The notes under the pieces are model-generated. The model was not told the origin of the DNA, made no database searches, and was given only the letters and a program-made list of their open reading frames with translations. This document shows, piece after piece, positions 52,887-63,389 of a stretch of 64,000 nucleotides of DNA. The position numbers and the translations under genes were made by a program. How positions within the stretch are numbered: the first letter of the stretch is position 1; every line of letters begins with the position of its first letter. The DNA comes from Blattamonas nauphoetae (Eukaryota > Preaxostyla > Oxymonadida), in NCBI GenBank assembly GCA_033064195.1, contig JARBJD010000280.1, positions 1 through 64,000 of the forward strand, written 5' to 3'.

Positions 52887-55066
52887 ATGATATCGGAGCA
52901 GTCTGTTGTGAATGGAGATCTCTCACCGAGTGTTTCGGAGAGTCCACCCAATTGGAATCTGGTTTATTGTTTTCATTCTTCATATCTCTCGTTCTCAGTC
53001 AAACATTTCGTCCCTTCTCGAAAGAATGCAATGTGATGATGAAGGTATTATTGTTGACATACTCCGAGAGTTGCAGAAAGTGATGTCAGGTTTGTATTTC
53101 TGTTGTATTCTTCGATTTGTTGATTGTTTTGGATGTGTCCCAGAAAGTGGATCAGATGACAGTTTCGATGATTGGTGTCGATATCTGTCTCCATTGTGTT
53201 GTGTCCCTCACTCACCTGGACTTGTGGTCTCGTTTTCTGTTTTCTTGATTGTTGATTGTGGCTTTGATTTCAGGCTGAACTGATGAAATTGGTTTCGATT
53301 CTTTGTTTGTGGTTTTCTTGGTTGTGATGCTGGATGTCTTCATTTCTTGCTTTCTTGCTTCCTTGCTTTCTTTCAGATTCGAAATCGCCCTCGTTCGTTC
53401 GCTCTTCGCTTTCGTCTGAAATTGCTTCTTTCGTGATCAGGGAATTTGGAGATTGGTCTTCGTGTGCTGCATTGGAATCAGTGTGTTTCATTCTTTCATC
53501 TTGCTCATTTGTTTTCAGTGTTGTTCTTGCATGGAATCACTCTTTTTCGAACCTGTAGTTGTCAACTTACTTTCTTTCAAACACAAAGACTTCATCTTTT
53601 CCACATTCCGCAAATTTGGAAAAGCATTGCCTCCACCTGCTGTTATCACCACTTTGTCCCACATTTCTCTCTTTCCTCATCTTGGAATCGCCTATCATTC
53701 TCTCTACGCTCTTTACGTTGTTTTTAAAATGGATACACTTGCACTCACCCTTCTCCCCTCACCCATCTTCCCATCATCTTCCCCACATCAACAATATTCT
53801 AATCTTTCATTCCTGGCCGCTCTGTCAAAGAAAGTCCGAATGTTGTTCTCCTCCTTCCAAAGGAATATCCCAACTGATCCTTCACGTCTCCAAAAATTCA
53901 TCCAGCTCACGACTCGTGATCAATTTATCGTCGTCCCTTCCCTTGATTTCTGTATGTTGTCGCTCCGCATTCCACTTCTTCTGTTGCGCGCCAATCCCCA
54001 ACTCGAAGTGTTCTTTAACGCTTTTCGTCATTTCTCGTCATTTCAGGTTGATTCGGAGATCATTCGAGAATTTATTCTCTTTGTGAAAGAAGCTCTCACA
54101 ACGATTCTCACGAACATTTCAACCATCGACACTCTCATCGCTTCTCTTCCCCCCGACTCGTCTCCAACCACTTCATTGGTTTCTGCAAATGACGCAAAAG
54201 TGACTGATGCTCTCAAACGAATTCGAAATCATTGTCAAACGTTTTCGATCCATGGATGGAATTTCTTCGTCAATTTGACGTGCAAAATCGCAGAACCCCA
54301 CAAATCATCCTTCCAAACGATTGTCCTCGACGATCCATCCTTCCCTGACCTCATTCTCAACTCTCTGAAGCTCCAGTCCCAAGACACAAGAAGACTTGTG
54401 TTGATGGCCATCTCCAACATCCTACTGAACTTTCAATGGTTGAAGGAAAAGTTCATGACAGTGAATCTTGTTGGTCGGATGTTTGAAACAGTCGATTTTG
54501 TTTCTCTTCCTCTCTCGGAGTCCGAAACTCTTTTGCACCTCACAAACTTCTTCAGCTGTATGTTGAAACCGATTGGGGACGATGAAGAAGCACAATTCGA
54601 ACAATATCGTCTCATTCGTGTTTCTGTGTTCGAGCCAGCCAAACAATTCTTCAAATTCATCTTTCGCAATTCGGACAAACTCGTTCTGAATGAAAGTGGC
54701 AAAACTGAAGTCGAGAAACGCCTTTCTCTGATTCACCTGTACCTTAAAAACATGGAACTTCGATCAGACGAACACAATGCTGGACTTGTGTACGAATTTG
54801 TGAACTATGAAATTGGTACGATGGTCGAGATGGAAAACGAAGCCATTTTTAGACAAGTCCTCCACAACCGACTGAACAGAACGTGGGAATGGAATCGAAA
54901 CAAACGAGAGCGGCAGAAGAGACGAGAAGTGCTGTTGAGAGAAGAAGGGTGGGACGATGGGTTCGAACTGCGGGTGGTGGGGATCGAGGTGGACACCAAT
55001 CAGAACCTCAAGACACTTGCGAGAGCATTCAGATCTTTCTCTTCATTCAACTCTGATCCTCTCTGA
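52887..55066 (+). CDS. Lineage-specific helical family, copy D (seven exons, looks intact)
   Basis: Exons 52887-52961, 52999-53089, 53144-53226, 53274-53304, 53377-53480, 53519-54007 and 54047-55066 give 630 residues. Every exon length equals that of copy B. It starts MISEQSVVNGDLS. Introns are 37, 54, 47, 72, 38 and 39 nt. The C-terminus has VLLREEGWDDGFELRVVGIE. The uninterrupted 537-codon frame from 53453 reads through two introns: intron 6, whose length is 39 nt, and intron 5 in a hydrophobic stretch that is not part of the protein. No stop or frame defect in the spliced model. Confidence 0.85.
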
Positions 55067-55460
55067 CGAAGGTTGGTCGTTTGCTGCACCTCGTCTGATC
55101 GAATTCTCCTTGCCCCACTCTCATTCATCACAACATCACTTCTCATCTTTCCTTGTCGTGTTGAAACTGACCATGTCGTGATTGGAGTGGGTGGAGTGTT
55201 TGACTGTCCCTCCCACTCATCCACCAAACTCAGATGAGCGAACATGGAGAGATGAGACGAAACGATCGACATGTCATCCTCGTTGGGATTGTGGGACTTG
55301 AATGGACTGAGCCATCTGACGACCTCGCCGAAACAGAATGACATTGACTCTTCGCTCGCTCTCTTGTACTCCACGCCATCCATCTCGTCCCCAATCCCCA
55401 CTGTTCACATCTCCACCTCCTCTTTTGTGATTCGAAGGACGATGCAGATGACACAGTTGA
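55067..55460 (-). other. Conserved 3'-flank module beside copy D
   Basis: On the minus strand, convergent with copy D, the frame 55401-55000 encodes FGEVVRWLSPFKSHNPNEDD and HLSMFAHLSLVDEWEGQ as beside copies B, C and E. This is the longest open version, and its end overlaps the last codons of copy D on the other strand. Confidence 0.5.
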
Positions 55461-56235
55461 TCATGCTCTGATGGACGACAACGACGGAACTGTTCGCTTG
55501 TGTGGTTGTGGGTTGGACGAACGTCGAAATGAGAAAGGAGGTGGAAGGGGAGAAGGGAAGCCGTGACGTCTTTGGACGAGTGAAGAATCACGTGTGTCGA
55601 GCATTGTGTCCAGTCTTCGTCCACACCCCAAAACCATCCACATCAGCTCTCCCCACCACACCTCGCAATCCTCGCCATCCACCTGCCCTCCACTCACATC
55701 TCGGTATCACCAGCCACTCTCCAACACTCGTCCACATCTGCCTTCCAACCCTCCCATCCATCTTCCTCCTCCCTCAGCGTCACTCTCGCTCAACCAGAAA
55801 GTGTGGATCGACCTCCACACTTGGTGGCCACTCACACGGCAAGTCCATCACATTTTGTTCCCATCTTCGCCCGAAATCACATTCAACCATGTGAACACGC
55901 GAATCGCCAGACCGTCAGAATCTCAGCTGTGTCAAGTGAAGTGTGTGCTGAAATCCGACTGCTCCCAATAGCGGTCATCACCTCAACTCCTCTGAACGAT
56001 GTGTGTTCTGATCTACCTCAGTTTCTAGTCAAACTGTCGGAGAGAGGAAGACATATCGTTGGTTGGTGAGCGTCGTCGATGATTGCGATCGGATGCGAAC
56101 AGACAGTTTTTACGTCGGAATTGTGTGGGTTTTTCCTTGAAGCATGAGTTTATTTCGGTCATAGAAGTCCTGTGGATAGAACCAAAATCATATTGTCTCA
56201 ACACAGAAATCGACCCATTAATTGTTTTTCATAAT
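55461..56235. other. Duplicated flank sequence between copies D and E
   Basis: Pieces here match, in reverse orientation, the DNA left of copies B and C (for example GACCTCCACACTTGGTGGCC at about 55810 and near 33320; a stretch reading GRVKN-VCRAL at about 55570 and 39440). It is the remainder of the shared 3' flank plus the promoter of copy E. No intact gene. Confidence 0.5.
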
Positions 56236-58463
56236 ATGTCTGAGATGAAAGTGAAGGTCTTTCGTAGAAACAGTGTCCCATCCTCGGAATTGGCTGAGGA
56301 ACAGACCCTCAATCATTTGATCGGTTCACCTGAATGGAATCCAGTATTTCTCTCCTTCGTTCCGAACTTCATCTCGTTCTCAGTCCAATATCTCATCCCT
56401 TTTGGAGGTGTTACAATGTGATGATGAAGATATTATTGTTGACACTCTCCGAACATTGCAGAAAGTGGCATCAGGTGTGTATTCTTGTCGTATTCATCGA
56501 TTTGTTGTGATTCTTTTGGATGTGTTTCAGAAAGTGGACCAGATGACAGGTTCGATGATTGGTGTCCATTTCTGTCTCCATTGTGTTGTGTCCCTCACTC
56601 ATCTGGACTTGTGGTCTCGTTTTCTGTTTTGTTGATTGTTGATTGTTGATTGTGGCTTTGATTTCAGGCTGAACTGATGAAATTGGTTTCGATTCTTTGT
56701 TTGTGGTTTTCTTGGTTGTGATGATGGATGTCTTCATTTCTTGCTTTCTTGCTTTCTTGCTTTCTTTCAGATTCGAAATCGCCCTCGTTCGTTCGCTCTT
56801 CGCTTTCGTCTGAAATGGCTTCTTTCGTGATCAGGGAATTTGGAGATTGGTCTTCGTGTGCTGCATTGGAATCAGTGTGTTTTATAGTTTCATCTTGCTT
56901 ATTTGTTTTCAGTGTTGTTCTTGCATGGAATCACTCTTTTTCGAACCTGAAATTGTCAACTCGCTTTATCTCCACTGCAAAGACTTCATCCTTTCCACAT
57001 TCAAGAAAATCGGGGAATCATCGCCTCCATCTATAGTTCTCACCACTTTGGCTCGGATTTCTCTCTTTCCTCATCTCAGAATTGCCCATAATTCTCTCAC
57101 GGCTCTTTTCAATGTCATCCAACGATATCCATCTGCTCTCACCCTCCTCTCCTCACCCATCTTCCCATCATCTTCCCCACACCAACAATATTCTGGTCTC
57201 CCATTCCTGACCGCTCTGACAAAGAAACTCCGAATCGTTTTCTCCGAATTCCAAACGAATCTCCCAACTGATCCTTCACATCTCCCGAAATACATCCAGC
57301 TCACAAAAGATGATCCTTTCATCATCAAAACTGCCATTTACTTCTGTTCAAATTCGTTCCTCCTCCCCGTTCTTCTTCTGAGAGCAACTCCCCCCATCAA
57401 AGTGTGTTTTGATTCCTTTCCTCATTTCTCGTCATTTCAGGTTGATTCTGAGATCATTCAAGACTTTATTCTCTTTGTGAAAGAAGCTCTCCCAACGATT
57501 CTCACGAACATTTCAACCATCGACACTCTCATCGCTTCTCTTCCCTCCGACGCTTCTCCAACCACTCGATTGGCTTCTGGAGTTGAACCACAAATGATTG
57601 ATTCTCTCAAGCAACTTAGAAATGAGTGTGAAGTGCTTGTGCACAGATTATGGGTTTTCTCGACGAACCTGACTTACCAAATCGCAGAACCCCACAAATC
57701 ATCCTTCCAAACAATCATCCTCGACGATCCTTCCTTCCCTGACATCATTCTTAACTCTCTCAAACTCACTCACCAAGACACAAGAAGACTTGTGTTCACG
57801 TCCATTCCGAACATCATTTCCATGTTCGAATGGATGAAGGAAAGATTCATGAAAGCGAATCTTGTTGGTCGGATGTTTGACACAGTCGATTTTGCTTCTC
57901 TTCCTCTCTCGGAATCGGACACTCATTTTTCTCTCACCCGATTCATCGCTTGCATGTTTGAGCCGACTGGAGACAGCGAAAACGGACGCTTCGAACAATA
58001 TCCTCTCATTCGAGGTTGTGTGTTCGAGCCAGCCAAACAATTCATCAAATTCATCTTTCGCAATTCGGATGCTCTCGTTCTGAATGATACAGACAAAGTT
58101 GAACTCGAAGATCGCATGTGTTCGATCCACCATCACATCAAAAACATGGAACTTGAATCTAACGAACACGACACCGACTTTGTGTCAGAACTTGTGAAAT
58201 ATGAAATACGAACGATGGTCGAGATGGAGAACGAGGAGAATTTTAAGATTGTCTTCCTGACCATGTTGAACAGAACATGTGAATGGAATCGAATCAATCG
58301 AGATCGACAGAAGAGACGGGAAGTGCGTTTGAGAGAAGAAGGGTGGGACGATGCGTTCGAACTGCGGGTGGTGGGGATCGGGGTGGATGCAAATCGGAGC
58401 ATCCAAATTTATGCGAGACGATTCAGAATCGAGCTGACATTGAATGCGGACAGACCCGAGTGA
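56236..58463 (+). CDS. Lineage-specific helical family, copy E (seven exons, second type of first exon)
   Basis: Exons 56236-56343, 56384-56474, 56531-56613, 56668-56698, 56771-56874, 56913-57401 and 57441-58463 give 642 residues. Exon 1 is 108 nt and starts MSEMKVKVFRRNSVPSSELA, unlike the 75-nt MISEQ-type exon of B and D but like the one beside copy C. Introns are 40, 56, 54, 72, 38 and 39 nt. Exons 2-6 have the invariant lengths 91, 83, 31, 104 and 489 nt. The C-terminus carries VRLREEGWDDAFELRVVGI. Frames are fully open after splicing. Confidence 0.85.
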
Positions 58464-59054
58464 ATGCTGATCGTCGGTCGAACCCACATCCTACGCTCTT
58501 CCACTTGTTTTCAGCTGCACCTCGTCTGATCGAATTCTCTTCACCTCTCTCTCGCTCATCACAGCATCACTTCTCGTCTCCCCTCATCGTATTGAAACAG
58601 ACTATGTCGTGATTGGAGTTGGTGGAGTGTCTGTCTGTCCCTCCCACTCATCGACCAAACTCAGATGAGCGAACATGGAGAGATGAGCACGAAACGATCG
58701 CTGTGTCATCCTCGTCGGGATTGTGGGACTTGAATGGACTGAGTCATCTAACAACCTCGCCGACAGAGACTGACTGAACCTCTTCGCTCGCACTTCACCC
58801 CATCCCACTCGTCCACCATCCACTCTGTTCACATCTCTGCCTTCTCTTTTGTGATGAAAGGGAAGTGCCGGCTGACAGTGTGGATATTGTATCGATTGAC
58901 GACACTGATCGGATTGTGGAGATGGTGGTGTTGGAGATGGAAGGAGACGAAGATCGAGACAGAGTCGAGCTCGAGTCGGACTTGAATCAATCAAAACAGT
59001 GGACGATACTGATTCAGTTGTCAAAGTGCTGGACAATCTGACAGACCAAGTCAA
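58464..59054. other. Conserved 3'-flank module beside copy E
   Basis: Shares the CTGCACCTCGTCTGATCGAA and CATCCACCAAACTCAGATGA-like segments with the flanks of B, C and D. The antisense HLSMFAHLSLVDEWEGQ peptide is present in a frame interrupted upstream. Confidence 0.5.
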
Positions 59055-59275
59055 GCACCGAGTCCCAAGTCAATGTTGTCCTGAACAGTTCCTGTGAACA
59101 GCGTCGGATGGTGTGAGTGACGGGAACTTGTTTTATTGGAAGAGGGAAGAAGGAGAAGGGGGGAGTGTGGAAAAGAAGGAAGAGAGAGAGGAATGCGACA
59201 GAGGGGTTTGTGTTGAGGGAGTGAGACTCGGAGGGGAAGGCGAGCAGAAGCTGGCGAGTGTCATGTTCTCGAAAC
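59055..59275. repeat. Short duplicated segment, partner at about 60835-60945
   Basis: The stretch GTTTGTGTTGAGGGAGTGAG with about 45 bp on either side (GACAGAGG upstream, ACTCGGAGGGGAAGGCGAGC downstream) occurs at about 59155-59250 and again at about 60840-60930 in the same orientation. Confidence 0.75.
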
Positions 59276-60090
59276 GAGCGTCTCGCCCACTCGTCTGACG
59301 TCGTCAGTCGCTGAGAGACCAATCTCTCCGTCGAGAAGAGGATTGGACAGACAAGACACGACAAGGCGAAGCGACACACAAGAAGTGTCTGTTCCTCTCT
59401 CTCCCCACACTCGTCAGCCGATGTCGCCATTGCGAATGAAGACACCGACGAACCATCCACCGTCGACACCACAGCCAGCCAATGCGTATTCGTTCCCTCC
59501 GCTCCCGCCTCCCCCACCCGCACTGAACACGTCGCTCTCGCACACTCTCCCCAACTCGTTCTCCCACGTGTCTCCATCGCTGCCAACCGCACACCCACTA
59601 TTCCTCCCAAACACTTCCGCGTCTTCTCCATCACAGGACGATCACTCAACGCATCCCCTCCCTCACCCACTCCCACTCCCTTCTTCATTTCCCCGTGGTG
59701 CATCTCGCCTACCAGAAACATCGACATTCTCGCTCTCATCTCTCACCTGGACTCCGCCACACCATTCGTCCACGACTCGTCCTCCTCCCAAAACCCATTT
59801 CTCCTCACAACCGCATTCGTTTGCTGTGGCGTCTTCGTTTGCTCTCCAAACACCGCCAACGACATTCTCGAATGCTCAAATCACATCGTCATTCGATGAT
59901 TCCACGCTGACTCCTCAGCACACGCACACTCCGTCTCGCTTCTCATTGCAATCCGGACGACCTGCTTTGTTTTCCGACTCTTCGTCGTTCTTGCAGGCAG
60001 GCCGAGCTCAGCACGTTGGACCGGCTCCGATACGCCCTTCTGGAGGAGAATGTGTCGATGGTGTGTTTGCGTATTCGCCGTCGTCTGATC
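59276..60090 (+). pseudogene. Duplicated 3' fragment of the RS/helix gene
   Basis: Near-identical copy of 51755-52571, still open over its length (Pro/Ser-rich; LPPLPPPPPALNTSLSHTLP). It lacks the rest of the gene, its promoter and its original stop. On the right it runs into family 3'-flank sequence. Too short and unanchored to be a gene by itself. Confidence 0.8.
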
Positions 60091-60307
60091 AATGTTGGTC
60101 ATTTGCCGAACCCTCGTCCTTCGCTCTTCCACTCTTTTCTAGCTGCACCTCACCTGATCGAACACTCCTTGCCTCTTTCTCACTCATCCCTTCTTCTCTT
60201 CTCATCTCTGCTGATCGCATTGAAGGGAGCGTGCCGACTTTGTTTTCCACAATCATTGTCGACGATGACTCATTTCCAGACATCATTCTTCAATCTCTCA
60301 AACTCTG
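60091..60307 (+). pseudogene. Fragment of family flank and exon 7
   Basis: 60100-60235 resembles the 3' flank of the family (CTGCACCTCACCTGATCGAA). 60236-60307 resembles exon 7 (TLFSTIIVDDDSFPDIILQSLKL against SFQTIILDDPSFPDIILNSLKL of copy E). The fragment ends abruptly at the ABC relic. Confidence 0.7.
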
Positions 60308-60690
60308 ACAGGTATCCGTTGTCCATCGCCATAATCCGCGACAAGTCCATGATCGTGTTCAGACGATGAGAAATCACAATCCCTGTCTTGTCTCCGAACT
60401 GCTCCCGAATCGTCCGCTGGATCTTCGCGTCAGTCTCCACATCCACGTTCGCTGTCGCTTCGTCCATCACAACCACTCGGCAGTTGTTCAGAATCGCTCG
60501 CCCAAAACACAGCAGTTGTCGCTGTCCAGCCGAGAAGTTGCTTCCTCCCTCCGCCACCTGCGAGTCCAGCCCAAGCGGAAGACCAGCCACAATCTCTCGC
60601 ATCTCAATCATCTCCAACACTTCCCAGATCCGGTCGTCCGATACCGTCCCTCCCAAGTCCAGGTTGTATCGGATCGTTCCTGTGAGCAGA
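60308..60690 (-). pseudogene. ABCC-type transporter relic: second half of NBD2
   Basis: Read on the minus strand: TGTIRYNLDLGGTVSDDRIW, then GLPLGLDSQVAEGGSNFSAG (ABC signature SAGQRQLLCFGRAIL), Walker B VVVMDEATANVD and H-loop ISHRLNTIMDLSRI, ending YLSE. The Walker A side is missing, and unrelated sequence precedes TGTIRYN. It overlaps the relic at 26.2-27.0 kb over about 40 residues with few differences, and lacks that copy's one-base deletion. Both are pieces of the same or nearly the same gene. Confidence 0.8.
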
Positions 60691-61373
60691 CTCGGGTTGT
60701 GGAGAAGGAAAATGGAAGGAGGAATGTGCCTCATGGATTGAGAGGAGGGAAGAGGGAAGTATTGGTGAATGAAGAATCGGAGTCGTAGAAGGCGAGTGAT
60801 GGGAACTTGGCGTATTCGGGAGGAATGGAGGAGCAGGAGGAAGTGTGGAAAGAAAGCAAGAGAGAAAAGAAAACGACAGAGGTGTTTGTGTTGAGGGAGT
60901 GAGACTCGGAGGGGAAGGCGAGCAGAAGATGGGGAGGATATGGGTTCTGAGTCCGAGAGATTTGGAGGGAGAGAGAGCGATTCGCAGAGTGAGTGTCGGA
61001 GTGGGAGGGAGAGAGAGAGATCTCGATGCTTCTGTTGCGCACGTGGAGGCAGGGAAGGGTTGGTAGCGATTGAGGAAGGGATGTTTGGTTCACTGAAAGA
61101 GGTGAGGGTCTGACGGGTGGATGAGGAGAAGAGCAAGGAGGGAGCGAAGAAACGGTGTTTGTCTCGGACTCCGAAATAGAGTTCTGAGTTGGTTGAATCA
61201 CTTCTGACCTTCCTTGATCATTTTTAGATGTTTTGATGATTTTTGGACTAATTGATGAAGTGAGAGATTGAATGATTGGATCATGCCGCAGTAGGGTGAG
61301 TGATTGTGAACCACTTGAAATGACCCATACTTTGTTTCTTCACAATAAATCTCCCAACAAACGAATTGGAAAA
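60691..61373. other. Mosaic of repeats, no gene
   Basis: Contains the second copy of the 59.2-kb short repeat (about 60840-60930) and G/A-rich simple sequence to 61200. No supported coding region. Confidence 0.4.
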
Positions 61374-63376
61374 CTATACTGGCCTGACCGAGCCAAAAGG
61401 CTCGGTCAGTGTCACCTCACTTTTCTTCTAAGGGTCCGATCACGCCTAATGTGAGAATTGACTCTAATTACTGAGATATTGTGAAATTTCGTGACATAAC
61501 AACTTGTCCTCCGATTTCGCGGCGATCTGTTCTTGAAAATCTGAAATGCAGGCTCCATACGAGCTCACCAGCTCCTCTCCCATCTCTTCCATCGGTCGTA
61601 TCGAGTTCTTCCGCTTTCGTTCTGCTTTCGATCGTTCCTACGCGCATCGGTTGGCTTCCGTCGTCAGCATCTGTCCTCGGAACTCCCTGTGCCTCCGTTC
61701 CAAATCCTTCCTCTTCGTCAACTCCTTCTTCTCTTCCTCCAGCGTGATCACCTGCTTCGCTCCCTCATCCAGCTGCTCCAGCAGTTCACTCTCCTTCCGC
61801 TCGTATTCTCACTACGTCTCAATGAATAAGAGATGTTGCGAAACCAGAAAGCGACATCATTTCATCAGAGTCGCCGTTTCATTGGCTAATAGACTTCGAA
61901 CTTTGTCCAGCTGATCCAGATCCTGTTGGAGTGACTCTAAATTCAGCTTCACGTTCTCCTCTATCCCATCCTTCTTCGGCAACGTGTTCTTTTCGAACAA
62001 ATCCTTCAGCGATGAGAGAATGAGATTGGAACAATCATTCCACTGGAAAAGCGACAGTTTCGAATACGTGTTGGTTCGAATGAGCGAGATTTTTGATGTG
62101 ATTGTGTTATATTCCATGTCATTCGAAGCCACATTGACCTGTCGGCTCTTGACGTTCGTGTCGATTGCAAGGCTGTGGATGATACCTCCTTTGTTGTTAA
62201 TCCTGTTTGAAGTGACGTTGAGATCAGTGAGCTTACAGATCTTGTTTGAGGTGAAGCCAAATGCGAAGTCTTCAAACTGTCCTGCCATGGTGTCGATGAT
62301 CCAGATGTTCAACGCACAAACTGTGCTCTTTTGATTCGTCAAAGGTAGTTCGGCAATTCATTGACCTCCCCATCCCTGCTTTGTTGGTTGAGAGATTCAC
62401 CATCGTCAAGAATTGATATTTCATCAGAACGACAATTAACATTTTCATACCACGTTCTGAGATGTTCTTAATGATCAAAATCATATGAAAGAGGTCGGAA
62501 TGTTTGACAATCGCAGCGGGTTCGTCTTCATGTGTCCATTTCGTCGGATTCTTCGATCTGGATGACTGCCTCTTCAATCACCTCTCCTCCAGTTCTACGG
62601 TCCACTCCGCTGCAAAGAGAGGGTCTTTCCTTCTGTTTTGACTTTCTCTGGCGTTCAGCAATCACTGGAGTGAGAAGGGCTTGGGAAATTGAGTTCAACT
62701 CCACAAACAGAATCACATCGAGCTCTTCTTCGATGTATTATTCATTGTTTTCTTTTTCGACATCGTCCGTGATTGAAGATTCTGTCGAGTAGGGAGTTAT
62801 TTCCTGTGTAGGATCGCCAATGTCTTCGTCGAGTGACGATCCCCTCTTCTGCATCTGCTTTCGAATCTTCTCTTTCTTCTCTTGCAATTTCTTCTCAACT
62901 GCCTCCGCAGTCACTTCTAATGCTTAAAACCCGTTTTCAAGAAAGGGTAATCATCCCCCTTTCGCCAATCGAGGCTAAAAGTGTACAGTGGATTCGCAAT
63001 GATGATTGCGGAAGCAGAGAGTGTGATATGGGAGATATCCAGTGTCTGTGAAATCGTAACAAAGTCAACGACATCGTTCGAGATCGATTAGAGATTTCAG
63101 GACATCAGAATAATATTCTGGGCGAATCAATTTTGACTTCTTGATCGGAATGCACATTAAAGAATTCCATGAAAAAACATGTTTTCAATTAAAAAACAGT
63201 TCAAGAAAAGAGAATAAAGGTCAAAGAGTTTCAAAGAGACTGGTTTATCCGATCAGATCCTGATTTCTCGAAGATCCTTTGATCAAATGTCACCCATATT
63301 TCGAATTTCCCCGGTCACTGACCGTCAGTACTTTTTGGAAAAAAGTGACCGGTCACCCCCGGTCAGGCCAGTATAT
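61374..63376. mobile_element. Interval of about 2 kb bounded by inverted CTGACCG hairpin ends
   Basis: At the left, TATACTGGCCTGACCGAGCC begins a perfect 11-bp hairpin (61384-61409, loop AAAA). At the right, the complement CGGTCAGGCCAGTATA ends at about 63376 beside a second hairpin system (CCGGTCACT at 63311, AGTGACCGG at 63344). Both ends are flanked by TATA, fitting a TA-type target. The interior holds minus-strand coiled-coil-like exons, so this is either a transposon that took up host sequence or two small elements either side of a gene. No transposase is recognised. Confidence 0.5.
61640..62945 (-). CDS. Possible multi-exon coiled-coil gene (unidentified)
   Basis: Minus-strand open stretches read, in order: EAVEKKLQEKKEKIRKQMQK with SSLDEDIGDPTQEITPYS (62930-62760), LLTPVIAERQRKSKQKERP and EEAVIQIEESDEMDT (to about 62528), AGQFEDFAFGFTSNKICKL with helical sequence to LESLQQDLDQLDKVRSLL (62342-61857), and LLEQLDEGAKQVITLEEEKK (about 61800-61650). 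Composition and order suggest exons of one coiled-coil protein, but I could not fix all the splice sites, and stops lie between pieces. No family is recognised. Confidence 0.35.
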
Positions 63377-63389
63377 GGAAAACTCATCG

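Noticed and set aside
53453-53540. Apparent signal peptide or membrane anchor at the start of the 537-codon ORFs (VFVCCIGISVFHSF ...)
   Set aside because: This stretch is out-of-frame exon 5 sequence plus translated intron 5. In the spliced model the protein reads from exon 5 into CCSCMESLFFEPE with no such anchor.
60270-61136. 288-codon minus-strand ORF as an ABC protein with a novel N-terminus
   Set aside because: Only residues from TGTIRYN onward match ABC transporters. The first 150 residues come from repeated low-complexity DNA and the last few from antisense family sequence.
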